Part shown: piece after piece, positions 25,151 through 35,300 of the stretch
Numbering within the stretch: the first letter of the stretch is position 1
Layout: each line of letters opens with the position of its first letter
Assembly: GCF_001570605.1 (NCBI RefSeq)
Contig: NZ_BBXG01000002.1
Coordinates: 342,549 to 406,548 of the forward strand
Direction: 5' to 3'
Length of the DNA: 64,000 nt
From: Herbidospora cretacea
GTDB lineage: Bacteria; Actinomycetota; Actinomycetes; Streptosporangiales; Streptosporangiaceae
Notes under the pieces: model-generated
Database searches by the model: none
Told to the model about the DNA's origin: nothing
Seen by the model: the letters and a program-made list of their open reading frames with translations, nothing else
Position numbers and translations under genes: made by a program

Positions 25151-27115
25151 TCACGATTCGGCCAGCCCGCGCCGGCAACGATCGGCACAGCGCAGATCGC
25201 CGATCCGCTCGAACTCGGGCAGTAAGCGGGCGTAGGAGGCGCGGGCCCCCTCCGGGTCGAGCAGGGAGGCGCGGAAGACCTGGGCGTGCAGCCGCTCGTG
25301 GTCGTTGTCGTTGGCCGCCGCGAGCTTCTCCGCCTCGTCGAGCCACCCGGCGACCTCGTCGAGGCGGACGCCCGACTCGATCGCCCGCAAGGCCATGTGG
25401 TTGAGGGAGTTGGCCCGTTTGACCTGGTCGCCGAGGCGGCCGAAGAGCTCGGCCGCCAGGGCGGTCCGGTCGATCGACTGGGCGGCGTGACCTTCGGCGG
25501 CCAAGGCCAGGGCGCGGTGCCACGTGTCGCCCGTCTCCGCGTAGCGGGCCGCCGCGTCGGCCAGATGGGGCAGGGCGGCCTCGCGGTCGGCGTACATGAG
25601 ACACCAGCCCAGACCGAGCGAGGCCAGGGCCCGGTCTTCGGGTGAGACGGCCAGGCCGGCGGCTCGCCGGGCGAAGGCCAGGGCCTTCGGGACGTCCTGG
25701 AAGCAGTGGACGATCGCGGCCGTGGTCAGCGCGGGCACCGTCGGGGGCGGGTCGGCGAGCCAGTCGAACAGGTCGGCGCGGGCGCCGATGATCTCCCAGG
25801 CGGTGCCCACCCCGGCCAGGAACGGCCAGGGGTCGTCGACGTGCCGGACCGCCTGGCGCAGGTCGGGCCAGTGCTGGTTGAACCAGCGGTGCGCCCTGGC
25901 CTGGTCGGCCCCCCGCAGCGCCCCGACCAGCGAGACCGCGTGGGTCAGGTGGAAGGAGGCGTGCCGGTCGCGGGCCTCCCCTGCCCGGTCGCCCAGCCGC
26001 GCGGCGGCGAACTGCCGCACGCTGTCGAGCAGCCGGTAGCGGGTCGTCTCGCCCACCCGGCGGCGGGACAGCAGCGAGCGGTCGAGCAGGCGGGGGAACA
26101 GCCGGGTCATCGCCGGGCGGTCGAGCGGCGGATAGGCCAGCACTTCGGTGGCGGTGTCGTAGTCGAACTCGCCGGGGAAGACCGACAGGCGGCCCAGCAG
26201 CAGGCGTTCGTCGTCGCCCAGCAGGTCGTAGCTCCAGCGCAGCGCCTCTTCGAGGGTGCGGTGGCGGCCGATCGGACCATCGGTGAGCAGGGTGAACCTG
26301 CTGTCGAGCAGGCTGACCAGCTCGGCCGGGGTGAACGCGCGCACCCGTGCGGCGGCCAGTTCCAGCGCCAGTGGCAGGCCGTCGAGGCGGCGGCAGACCC
26401 TGGCCACGTCGCGGGCGTTGCCGGCGGTGACCGTGAAACCGGGTGAGACCGACGCGGCCCGGTCGGCGAACAGCCGGGTCGCGGCGGCGGCCAGGACCTC
26501 CTCCGGCCCGGCCGACTCGGGGGGCAGCGGCAGCGGGGCGATCTCACAGACCCGTTCACCCGGCACGCCCAACGGTCCGTGTGAGGTTGCCAGCACCCGC
26601 AGACCGGGCATGGTCCGCAGGAGACCGGTGAGCAGCGGCGCGACCGGGACGTGTTCGCAGTTGTCGACCACCACCGTCCGCGCCCCGGCCCCGCGCAGCA
26701 CGTCGTCGAAGGCGGCCGTCACGTCGTCGCCGGGTGCCAGCGGCGCGAGGTCGACCAGGACCGCCCGCGGCAGCCCGGCCGCGACGTGCAGGGCCAGCCG
26801 GGTCTTGCCGGTGCCGGCCGGGCCGGTCAGGGTGACCAGCCGGTGGGCCGCCAGCAGCTCGCCGACCAGCGCGATCTCGGTCTCGCGGCCCACGAACGAC
26901 GACAGCGCGGCCGGGAGGTCCTGGCGGGTCAGCCGGTCGGCGTGGGCGATCAGGTCGAGCCGGTTGCCGCCGCCCAGCTTGCGCAGCAGCGCCGACACGT
27001 GGCTCTCCACGGTCCGCTCTGACAGGTGGAGGCGGCGGGCGATCTCGCGGTTCTGCAGACGCTCGCCGACGAGCCGGAGGATCTCCAGCTCGCGGGGGGT
27101 CGGCTCCGTGGTCAT
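25151..27115 (-). CDS. Large ATPase regulator with N-terminal LuxR-type HTH
   Basis: A 654-residue regulator. Residues 4-60 form a LuxR helix-turn-helix (TPRELEILRLVGERLQNREIARRLHLSERTVESHVSALLRKL). An NB-ARC/AAA-like ATPase follows: P-loop GPAGTGKT at 98-105, Walker B-like VVVDNCEH, and RYRLLDSVRQFAAARL typical of AfsR/GutR-like regulators. The C-terminus is TPR-like helical repeat. The HTH is at the N-terminus, the reverse of classical LAL regulators. Start is the ATG at 27115 because the HTH follows immediately. It is probably an ATP-controlled switch; the adjacent kinase gene begins only a few bases downstream. Confidence 0.88.
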   Translation of the reverse strand: MTTEPTPRELEILRLVGERLQNREIARRLHLSERTVESHVSALLRKLGGGNRLDLIAHADRLTRQDLPAALSSFVGRETEIALVGELLAAHRLVTLTGPAGTGKTRLALHVAAGLPRAVLVDLAPLAPGDDVTAAFDDVLRGAGARTVVVDNCEHVPVAPLLTGLLRTMPGLRVLATSHGPLGVPGERVCEIAPLPLPPESAGPEEVLAAAATRLFADRAASVSPGFTVTAGNARDVARVCRRLDGLPLALELAAARVRAFTPAELVSLLDSRFTLLTDGPIGRHRTLEEALRWSYDLLGDDERLLLGRLSVFPGEFDYDTATEVLAYPPLDRPAMTRLFPRLLDRSLLSRRRVGETTRYRLLDSVRQFAAARLGDRAGEARDRHASFHLTHAVSLVGALRGADQARAHRWFNQHWPDLRQAVRHVDDPWPFLAGVGTAWEIIGARADLFDWLADPPPTVPALTTAAIVHCFQDVPKALAFARRAAGLAVSPEDRALASLGLGWCLMYADREAALPHLADAAARYAETGDTWHRALALAAEGHAAQSIDRTALAAELFGRLGDQVKRANSLNHMALRAIESGVRLDEVAGWLDEAEKLAAANDNDHERLHAQVFRASLLDPEGARASYARLLPEFERIGDLRCADRCRRGLAES

Positions 27116-27239
27116 GGCACCGAGTATCTCCGTACTGACCACGGATGTGGGGATCGGCGAAAACGCACACGCTGGTTCACACGGCCCTGCCGAATAGTCG
27201 GGGTCGTACGAAGACGACGATGTCCATAGGGGGACAAAC

Positions 27240-27626
27240 ATGAGCGAGTCAGTCAAGGAACTGATCGCCCAGGCGCGAGCCGAGATCAGCAACCTGTCGG
27301 CCGACGACGTGGCCAAGGCGGTCGAGGCCGGCGACGTCACGCTGGTCGACCTGCGGGAGCCGGGGGAGATCGAGAAGGAGGGCACCATTCCGGGGGCCGT
27401 CCTGGCTCCCCGGGGGATGCTGGAGTTCTACGCCGACCCGGGCAGCCCGTACCACCGGGCCGAGTTCGACCCGGCGCGGCCCACCATCCTGTTCTGCGCC
27501 TCGGGCGGGCGTTCGGCGCTGGCGGCGCGGACGCTGAAGACGCTCGGCTATCAGGAGGTGGCTCACCTCGACGGTGGGCTCAAGGCCTGGAAGGACGCCG
27601 GCCGTCCCACCACCAATCAGAACTGA
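27240..27626 (+). CDS. Rhodanese-like sulfurtransferase
   Basis: A 128-residue single-domain rhodanese. Active-site loop CASGGRS with Cys86 is complete; the N-terminal VTLVDLREPGEIEKEGTIPGAV strand-helix is typical. These enzymes carry persulfide sulfur to acceptors such as thiols or cyanide. AGGGGG precedes the ATG. It is the first gene of a plus-strand run (tautomerase, SARP regulator, methyltransferase, AhpD-like). Its promoter region is divergent from the LuxR-type regulator. Confidence 0.92.
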   Translation: MSESVKELIAQARAEISNLSADDVAKAVEAGDVTLVDLREPGEIEKEGTIPGAVLAPRGMLEFYADPGSPYHRAEFDPARPTILFCASGGRSALAARTLKTLGYQEVAHLDGGLKAWKDAGRPTTNQN

Positions 27627-27641
27627 AGTGGAGCTAGGCCG

Positions 27642-27857
27642 ATGCCACTCATCAATGTGAAAGTGATCGAAGGCGTCTTCTCCGACGAGCAGAAGACGGA
27701 GATCGTGAAGTCGCTGACCGAGGCGATGGTGACCATCGAGGGCGAGAACATGCGCCAGGTCACGTGGGTCGTCATCGACGAGGTCAAGAGCGGCGACTGG
27801 GCGATCGGCGGTCAGCCGCTGACCACCGACGACGTCCTGCGGCTGGCAGCCGGTTAA
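27642..27857 (+). CDS. 4-oxalocrotonate tautomerase family protein
   Basis: A 71-residue subunit of the tautomerase superfamily. Met is followed by Pro (PLINVKVIEGVFSDEQK), so after removal of Met the N-terminal Pro is the catalytic base. Such enzymes form hexamers and catalyse keto-enol tautomerisation or related chemistry. GGAG lies eight bases before the ATG and 16 bases separate it from the rhodanese. The natural substrate is unknown. Confidence 0.9.
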   Translation: MPLINVKVIEGVFSDEQKTEIVKSLTEAMVTIEGENMRQVTWVVIDEVKSGDWAIGGQPLTTDDVLRLAAG

Positions 27858-27882
27858 AAGGCCGGGAAGGGAGTGCGGGCTC

Positions 27883-29676
27883 ATGGTGTCGATCCGGCTG
27901 CTCGGACCGCCCGCCGTCGAAATCGGCGGCGGTCCGGCGAAGCCGCCGCGCGGCCGTAAGGCGTGGGCCCTGCTCGCCTATCTGCTGCTGGCCGAACGGC
28001 CGCCCAGCCGTAAACGCCTCGCCGAGCTGCTGTTCGGCGACGCGGACGACCCGCTGGGGGCGCTGCGCTGGACCCTGGCCGAACTGCGCCGCTCCCTGGG
28101 CCTCCGTGAGGCCCTCGGGGGCGACCCGGTCAGGACCGATTTCGGGCCCGGCGTCACGGTCGACGTGCGGATCCTCCTCGATCAAGATGGAGATCCCGCG
28201 CCGCTGCTCGATCTGGGGGGAGAACTGCTGGAGGGCGTGCACCTGGCGTCCTCGCTGGAGTTCGAGTCGTGGCTGCTGGTGGCCCGCCACCGCGTCTCGT
28301 CGATGATCGAGGGCCGGTTACGGCAGGCCGCCGCCCGGCTGCTCGCCGAGGGCCGGGCGAAGGAGGCGGTCCGGTACGCCGCCAGGGCGGTCGAGCACAA
28401 CCCGCTCGAAGAGGGCAACCACGAGCTGCTGGTCCGCGGCCTCACCATGGCCGGGGACCGGGCCGCCGCGCTGAAACAGGTCGCCGTGTGCGAGGACCTG
28501 ATGCGGCGGGAGCTGGGCGTGAAGACGTCGCCCGCGCTGCGGGAGGCGGCCATGGTGAGTTCCGACTCGCCGATGCTGCCCCCGCTCAGCGGGCGGGCGG
28601 CGGCGATCAGCCAGCTCCACGCCGGGCGGGCCGCCATCGCGGCCGGGGCCGTCGCGGCGGGCGTCCAATGTCTGCGGACGGCGGTCGCCGAGGCGTCCAG
28701 GACCGGGGACGCCGCGCTCAAGGCGCGGGCCTACTGCGCGCTCGGCAGCGCGCTGGTGCACGCCCTCCAGGGGCGCGACGAGGAGGGCTCGCTCGCGCTG
28801 CACGAGGCGATCGTCATGGCGACCGCCTCGGGTGACCGCTCTGTCGCGGTGACCGCCCACCGGGAGCTCGGCTTCGTCGAGGTCAAGGCGGGCCGCCGGA
28901 CCGCGGCCACGACGTGGCTGACCAAGGCCGCCGCGATGGCGCAGACCGACGCCGAGATGGCGGCGATCTGCGGCGTGCTCGGCCAGAACACCTCCGACCA
29001 GGGCGACTACCGGGCCGCGATCGGCCACCTGGAGGAGTCGGTCGAACGCGCCGCCCGCTGCGGCGACCACAAGCAGCACGCGTGGTCGCTGTCGATCCTG
29101 GGGCGCGTCCACCTGATGCGCGACGAGCGCTCGCAGGCCCGCACGGTGCTCAGACGGTCGCTGGAACTGACCGAGGAGCAGCGCTGGATGGCGTTCCTGC
29201 CGTGGCCGACCGCGCTGCACGCCGAGATCGACCTGCGGATGGGCGACGTGGACGCCGCCGCCGACGGCCTCGAACGGGCCTGGGTGCTGGCCTGCCAGGT
29301 CGAGGACCCGTGCTGGGAGGGGACCGCCGCACGGGGGCTCGGTCTGCTCAGCCGCGACCGGGGCGACCACGCGGCGGCCGACCGCTGGTTCGGCCAGGCG
29401 TCCAGCAGCTGCAACCGGCTGCCCGACCGCTACCAGTGGGTGTCGGCCAACGTCCTCGACGCGACGATCACCTGTGCGATCGAGATCGGCGACGACGAGC
29501 GGGCCCGACCGCTCGTCGCCACGCTCGCCGCGCTGGCCGCCCGCTGTGACATGCGGGAATGGGTGGTCCGCGCCCATCTGCACAACGCCCGTCTCGGGGA
29601 CCGGACGGCGCTCGCCTCCGCGCGGCTGCTCGGGGCCGGGATCGACAATCCCGCCCTGGCCGCGCTGCTTCGTTAA
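27883..29676 (+). CDS. SARP/AfsR-like regulator with BTAD and TPR-like repeats
   Basis: A 597-residue protein. Residues 1-90 are an OmpR-like winged helix without a receiver domain (VSIRLLGPPAVEIGG, GRKAWALLAYLLLAERPPSRKRLAELLF); 95-235 form a bacterial transcriptional activator domain (RAVEHNPLEEGNHELLVRGLTMAGDRAAALKQV). The rest is helical repeat of TPR type to the end, with no NB-ARC ATPase between. SARP proteins commonly activate antibiotic gene clusters, which makes it the obvious candidate regulator of the adjacent NRPS island. It sits 25 bases after the tautomerase and 13 bases before the methyltransferase. Confidence 0.88.
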   Translation: MVSIRLLGPPAVEIGGGPAKPPRGRKAWALLAYLLLAERPPSRKRLAELLFGDADDPLGALRWTLAELRRSLGLREALGGDPVRTDFGPGVTVDVRILLDQDGDPAPLLDLGGELLEGVHLASSLEFESWLLVARHRVSSMIEGRLRQAAARLLAEGRAKEAVRYAARAVEHNPLEEGNHELLVRGLTMAGDRAAALKQVAVCEDLMRRELGVKTSPALREAAMVSSDSPMLPPLSGRAAAISQLHAGRAAIAAGAVAAGVQCLRTAVAEASRTGDAALKARAYCALGSALVHALQGRDEEGSLALHEAIVMATASGDRSVAVTAHRELGFVEVKAGRRTAATTWLTKAAAMAQTDAEMAAICGVLGQNTSDQGDYRAAIGHLEESVERAARCGDHKQHAWSLSILGRVHLMRDERSQARTVLRRSLELTEEQRWMAFLPWPTALHAEIDLRMGDVDAAADGLERAWVLACQVEDPCWEGTAARGLGLLSRDRGDHAAADRWFGQASSSCNRLPDRYQWVSANVLDATITCAIEIGDDERARPLVATLAALAARCDMREWVVRAHLHNARLGDRTALASARLLGAGIDNPALAALLR

Positions 29677-29689
29677 GAGATCAGGGGAT

Positions 29690-30481
29690 ATGTACGATTC
29701 GACGGCCTGGACGCTGGTCGACGAGGGGTGGGGCCGCCGGGCGGTCGACTTCGCGACACTCAGCGAACCGGGGAACTGCAGAGAATACGTCGCGGTGCAC
29801 CAGCATCTGGGCATCGGCGACGGCGACCGACTGCTGGACATCGCCTGCGGCGCGGGGCTGGCCCTTGAGCTGGCCGCCGCCCGGGGCGCCGAGATCGCCG
29901 GGATCGACGCCTCGCCCCGGCTGGTCGCGGTGGCCCGCGACCGCAGCCCCGGCGCGGACATCCGCGTCGGCGACATGCACGACCTGCCCTGGGACGACGC
30001 GTCCTTCGACGCCGTGACGAGCTTCCGCGGGGTCTGGGGGACCACGCCGATCGCGCTCCAGGAGATCCACCGGGTGCTCAAGCCCGGTGGACGGGTCGGG
30101 CTGACCGTGTGGGGGCACATCAAGAAGTCACCCGGCGCGTGGGCGCTGGGGCCGTTCCGGCTGGCCGCCCCGCCGAAGGTGGACAACCAGCGGGACATGG
30201 TCTCCCTCGGGCGTCCCGGCGCGGGGGAGGAACTGCTGGAGAAGTTCGGGTTCACCGGGGTCCGGCGGGTGACCGTGCCGTTCGCGTGGGAGTTCGCCGA
30301 CCCGGCGACCTACGCGCGGGCGCTGGCCTCCACCGGGCCGGCGTACGAGGCGATCCAGAACATCGGCGAGGACGCCTTCGCCGCCGCCGCGATCGAGGCG
30401 GCCACGGAGCGGACGCGCGCGGGCCTGCCCCTGCGGGCGAGCGTCGACGTGGTCGGCTACCTGGCCCGGAAGGAGGCGTGA
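29690..30481 (+). CDS. SAM-dependent class I methyltransferase
   Basis: A 263-residue Rossmann methyltransferase. Motif I is LLDIACGAGLALELAAARGAEIAG, motif II/acidic loop GIDAS, post-I DMHDLPWDDASFDAV, and EIHRVLKPGGRVGLTVWG motif. Close to the UbiE/COQ5-like Methyltransf_11 group acting on small molecules. AGGGGAT precedes the ATG at 29690. The stop overlaps the ATG of the AhpD-like gene. A tailoring role in a metabolite pathway is plausible but inferred. Confidence 0.9.
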   Translation: MYDSTAWTLVDEGWGRRAVDFATLSEPGNCREYVAVHQHLGIGDGDRLLDIACGAGLALELAAARGAEIAGIDASPRLVAVARDRSPGADIRVGDMHDLPWDDASFDAVTSFRGVWGTTPIALQEIHRVLKPGGRVGLTVWGHIKKSPGAWALGPFRLAAPPKVDNQRDMVSLGRPGAGEELLEKFGFTGVRRVTVPFAWEFADPATYARALASTGPAYEAIQNIGEDAFAAAAIEAATERTRAGLPLRASVDVVGYLARKEA

Positions 30482-31047
30482 TGCACTTCCTGGAACCCGT
30501 CGACGCCACGCCCGAAGAGGCCGAGGTCGACCTCAAGGCGTTCGGCTACGTCATGAACGCCACCCGCTTCTGGGGCTACCGGCCCGAGGTGGCCGAGGCC
30601 GTCATCGGGACCTCCCGGCAGATCACGCGCGGGATGCCGCTGCGCCTGCGGGGGATCATGGTGACCGCCTGCGCCGCCGCGTTCGGCAACTCCTACTGCG
30701 CGCTGTCGTGGGGGAACCGGCTGTCCGAGTGGTCCGACCCGGCCACGGTCGTGTCGGTGCTCAGGGGCGACGACGCCGAACTGACCGACGACGAGCGCGC
30801 CGTGGCCGCCTGGGTACGCAAGATCACGAAGAAGCCCAACTCCACGACCGAGGCCGACGTCGCGAAGCTGCGGGCGGCCGGGTTCACCGACGCGCAGATC
30901 TTCGACATCACCGCCTTCGTGGCGCTGCGCATGGCGTTCTCCGTGGTCAACGACGCGCTGGGCCTCCAGCCGGACGCCCAGCTCCGCGCCACCACCCCCC
31001 GCGAGATCCTCGGCGCGGTCGACTTCGGCCGGCCGATCGCCGGTTAG
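30481..31047 (+). CDS. AhpD-like (carboxymuconolactone decarboxylase family) protein
   Basis: A 188-residue all-helical protein of the AhpD/CMD superfamily: MPLRLRGIMVTACAAAFGNSYCALSWGNRL. The redox CxxC of AhpD peroxidases is reduced to Cys73-Ala-Leu-Ser76, so disulfide-based peroxidase activity would be impaired; the protein may use a single cysteine or have another role. It is coupled to the methyltransferase (TGATG) and its TAG overlaps the convergent condensation-domain gene's stop by three bases. Confidence 0.8.
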   Translation: MHFLEPVDATPEEAEVDLKAFGYVMNATRFWGYRPEVAEAVIGTSRQITRGMPLRLRGIMVTACAAAFGNSYCALSWGNRLSEWSDPATVVSVLRGDDAELTDDERAVAAWVRKITKKPNSTTEADVAKLRAAGFTDAQIFDITAFVALRMAFSVVNDALGLQPDAQLRATTPREILGAVDFGRPIAG

Positions 31048-32327
31048 ACCCGGGCCGACCCGACCAGCAGGGCCTCCACCCCTCGCAGCATCGACTCCGC
31101 CTTCTCCCTGGAGAGGTAGGCGGTGTCGGCGATGATGCCGAGCTGGCCTGCGCCGATGGCCGTCCCGACGGTGAAGAAGACCTTGAACCTGACCCCGGGC
31201 CAGGCGTTCTCCGTGTACGTCCTGGTCTCCGCCACCGACAGGTCGGCGTCCGGCAGGAGGGCGGGCCAGCCCGGGATCGGGCGGCGGTCGTTGAAGAAGG
31301 CGTCGAGGTCGTGCTCCCCGCCTTTCCGCGCGCCGACCTCCCGGCGCATCAGCGTCATCGCGTCCGGGTCGTACTGGGCGTTGCGGTAGGCCTGGAGCGC
31401 GGCCCGGTGGGTGGTCAGGCAGAACTCGGGGAAGTCCGGCGAGATCTCCAGGACGATCAGCGCGTCCTGGCCGACCGTGCCGACCATCTCCCGGGTCCTG
31501 GCGTCGCGGCGGTTGCTGTGCACGAGCTGCATGACCACCCGGGGCCGCGCGCTGGCCTCCGACAGCGCGGTGGCGCAGGCGGCGAGCAGGACGCTGGTGG
31601 TGCTGACCGCGAGCCGCTCCGACAGCCGCAGGGCGGCCACCGCCAGCGCCGTCGACTCCATGCCGACCTCGATGAACCGGGGGTCCTCGGGCTCCCCGGG
31701 GGCGTGGTCGAACACGTCGAGCGGGGCCTCCTCCAGCACGCCCCGCCAGTAGGCGATCGACCTGGCCGAGCGGGCCTGCCAGGCGTCCGACGCCTCCAGG
31801 CCCGCCTGGTCCCTGGGCTGCCAGGCCACCGGCGGCAGGGCGCCGCCGCGCAGCAGCGTCTTCCACTCCTCGGCCAGCAGCGCGAGGGCCTGGTAGTCAA
31901 CCGCCAGATGGGTGAAGACGCAGGCCAGCGCGGACGGTCGGCCGTCCTTGACGACCACCGCGCAGCGCAGCGGCAGGTCGGCGGAGTGGTCGAAGACCGT
32001 GTGGGCCATCGCGGCGGCCACCCGCTCGGCCACCTGGAGGCCGCGTTCGGCCCCGGCCTCGACCAGCTCGATCTCCAGCACGCCGTCCCGGCTGACCCGC
32101 TGGCCGGCGGAGGAGAAGGTCGTCCGGAGGGTCTCGTGGCGTTCGACCAGCACCCGCAGGGCGTCGAGCACCGCCGGGAGCTCCCGGCGGCCGTAGACGG
32201 GGAACACGAAGGGGCAGTTGAGGTAGGTCTGGCTGTCGCCCATCAGGTGCACGGCCCGCCACATCAGCCGCTGCCCCCAGGTCAGCGGCGCCTCCCCCTC
32301 GGTGGCCCCCTTGAATTCGATCTTCAT
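31044..32327 (-). CDS. Free-standing NRPS-type condensation domain protein
   Basis: A 427-residue protein with the fold of NRPS condensation domains. It begins APLTWGQRLMWRAVHLMG (C1-like), has RHETLRTTF (C2), and FTHLAVDYQAL with His140 and Asp144: the catalytic second His of HHxxxD is kept while the first is Thr. RRDARTREMVGTVGQD resembles C5. No carrier or adenylation domain is attached. It is downstream of the NRPS on the same strand and may supply the condensation activity that the NRPS itself has lost. ATG is well placed, 25 bases after the NRPS stop. Confidence 0.82.
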   Translation of the reverse strand: MKIEFKGATEGEAPLTWGQRLMWRAVHLMGDSQTYLNCPFVFPVYGRRELPAVLDALRVLVERHETLRTTFSSAGQRVSRDGVLEIELVEAGAERGLQVAERVAAAMAHTVFDHSADLPLRCAVVVKDGRPSALACVFTHLAVDYQALALLAEEWKTLLRGGALPPVAWQPRDQAGLEASDAWQARSARSIAYWRGVLEEAPLDVFDHAPGEPEDPRFIEVGMESTALAVAALRLSERLAVSTTSVLLAACATALSEASARPRVVMQLVHSNRRDARTREMVGTVGQDALIVLEISPDFPEFCLTTHRAALQAYRNAQYDPDAMTLMRREVGARKGGEHDLDAFFNDRRPIPGWPALLPDADLSVAETRTYTENAWPGVRFKVFFTVGTAIGAGQLGIIADTAYLSREKAESMLRGVEALLVGSARV

Positions 32328-32351
32328 TTCGGTGCTTTCATTTCAGGGTTT

Positions 32352-35300
32352 TCATTTCAGTGCCGCGACCAGCGTGTCGACGTCCTCGAACGACGAGAGG
32401 TCGCCGCCGAGGTCGATCTCCAGGTCGAAGACGTCCTCGATGGTGTCGATCAGGCTGATGCGGGCCAGCGACGTCAGCCCGAGGGCCGACAGCGTGTACT
32501 CCCCCGCCAGGACGTCGGCCTGGCTGATCGCGCCGCCGGACGCGGTCGCGATCATGCCCGCCAGCCGGACCCTGAGTTCCTCGGTCATGCCATCTCCATC
32601 AACGTTGGTGATCACGGGCAGGCGGGAGATCGGCTGCCCGGGGTCGTCGGCGATGCCCTCCAGCAGGACGGTGAACTCCCGGGAGAGCTCCTCGACCGTC
32701 TCTACGCGCAGCAGCGTCGCGTCGTAGCCGAAGGCCGCCAGCAGCCCGTCTTCCCTCCGCCACGCCTCCAGCGCGAAGCCGAACCTCGCCCGGTGGCAGC
32801 CGGCGTCGAACGGCTCCACCCGCAGGTCCCCGACCCGCTCGGGCGGTTCGCCGCCGCCCGAGCGGCCGTGCAGGGCGACCATTGTCCGGAGCAGGTCTCC
32901 ACCGACCTCCTCCAGTGGCACGGTGCCGTGGGTCCGCGCCGCCCGCACGGCCGTCTTCGCCGCCGTCACCAGGTCGGCGAACACGGGGTCGCCGGTCAGG
33001 TCGCCGCGCAGGATCAGCGTGCCGGTGAGACAGCCGATGACCGGCTCCGACCCGGCGTGGTCGCGGCCGGCCCAGGGCGTGCCGACGACGATGTCCCGCT
33101 GACCCGACAGGCGGGCCAGGAAGACCTGGTAGGCCGCCGCCAGCACGGTGGACAGCGGGCCGTCGAGCCGTTCGAGCCGCCGGACGACCTCTTCCGGGAC
33201 GTGGAACCGGTGGAGGGCCCCGACCGGGGTCCCGCCCCCGGGCAGATCGGCCGGCAGCTCCGGCCGGGGCGCGCCCGCGAGCTGGGCCCGCCAGAAGCCG
33301 GCCGAGGGCTCCGGCAGCCCCGACGCCACGTCACCGCACTGAAGAGCCAGGTCAGGTGGCTCTTCACCTTGGTAGAGCGCGAACAGGTCGTCCAGCAGAA
33401 TTCCGAGTGACCACTCGTCGGCGACGATGCGGTGCAGCACGAGGCAGAGCACGTGGTCGTCGGCGCCGAGCTCGACCAGGGTCACCCGGAACGGCGGCTC
33501 GGTCAGGTCGAAGGGCGCGTCGATCCGCTCGCCGACCAGGTCCACGTCGCGGGAGTGCTCAATCAGGACCGGGGCGGGGGGACGCACCCGCGCGACCGGC
33601 CCGTCGTGGAACGAGGTGCGCAGGCTGTCGTGCCGGGCCACCACCGCGTCCAGCGCGCCCCGGAGCCGGTCGCGGTCGAGCGGCCCGCGTAATCGCAGCG
33701 ACAGGTGCAGGTGGGACGAGGCGTCCGCCGGATCCGACCGGTGCAGGGACCACAACCGCCGCTGGGCGGGGGTCAGCGGCGGCTCGTCCGGCTCGATCCG
33801 GTCGCGGGCCCGTCCGAGGAGCTCGATCGTGCCGTCCTCGTGGTGGCGGGCCAGGTCGCCGGTCCGGTAGAGCCGCTCGCCCGGCGCGCCGAACGGGTCG
33901 GCCACGAAGCGTTCGGCCGTCAGCTCCGCCCGCCACCGGTAGCCCGCGGCCACCCCCGCGCCGCCGACGCACAGCTCGCCCGGCGCCCCGATCGGCACCA
34001 GCCGGAGGTCCTCGTCGAGCAGGCGGACGCGGGTGTTGGCGATCGGCCGCCCGATGGAGCCGTCGAGGCTGAAGGTGCTCCAGACGGTCGTCTCGGTGTG
34101 GCCGTAGACGTTCACCACCGTCGAGAACCGCTGCCGGAGCTCGGCGGGAAGGCCCTCCCCGTCGATCAGGGCCGTCGTCCCGGTGATCCCGCCCGCCAGC
34201 AGCGACCGCCACACCGAGGGCGTGGCCTGCACGAACGTCACCTCTTCGGCGGCGGCCAGCGCCGCGAGCGCCGCCGGTCTCCGGACCGCCCCGGACGGCG
34301 CGATCACCACCCGGCCGCCGGTGATCAGCGGGAGATACAGCTCCAGCGCCGAGAGGCCGGACGCCGGGGAGGCCAGCGCGAGCCACCCGTCGCCGGGGCC
34401 GGACGACAGGAGGTCCCGCATCGACAGCAGCAGGTTGGCCAGGTTGCCGTGGGTGATCTCCACGCCGTCCGCCGAGGTGTAGATCACGCAGGCGAGGTCC
34501 TCCGGCGAGATCAGCCGCAGGTAGCCCTCGTGCTCCTCGGTCCGCGCCTCCGTCAGCACCATCTTCGGCTGGGCGTCCGCCACGATCAGGTCGAGGCGCT
34601 CGGCCGGATGGTCCGGGTCGAGCGGCAGGTACGCCGCGCCCGCCCGCTGCACCGCCAGCAGCGCGATCAGCAGATCGTCGGAGCGGGGGATGTCGACCGC
34701 CACGAGGTCGCCGGGCCCGACCCCGAGCCGCCGCAGCCGCCCGGCCAGCCGCCCGGTGGCCATGTCGAGCTCCGCGTAGGTCAGCGTGCGGTCCCCACAG
34801 CGGACGGCGACCGCGTGGGGCGTCGCCCTGACCTGGGCGGCGAACAGCTCCGGCAGGGTGCGGGGCGGGTGGGTGACGTCGGTGTCGTTCCAGGTGACGA
34901 GGAGTTTCTCCCGGTCGGCGGCCGGGATGACGTCGAGATCGCCGAGGGCCGTGCCGGGCTCGGCGGCGGCGTGGGCGAGGAGGGCGCCCAGGGCGTCCCA
35001 GAACCGGACGACCGTCGCGGGGTCGAGCGCCTCGGGGTCGTAGCGGAGCCAGGTTTCGAGGCCGTCGACCACCTGGAGGTGCAGCGGGCCGCGCACCCCT
35101 CCGGCGAACACGGCCGGCTCGACGGTGACCTTGAGCCCGGGGAACTTGGGGGCCGGGCCGCTCCGCCGGTAGCTCAGCGAGACCGGGGTGGCCAGGGCGC
35201 GCGTCGGCCGGGCCGTCCGGTCGAGGCCTCTGACCTGGGCGCGGACCTCGCGGGCGAAGTCGTGGAAGGTCAGCGTCTCCCGAGGCCAGGTGACGACCGG

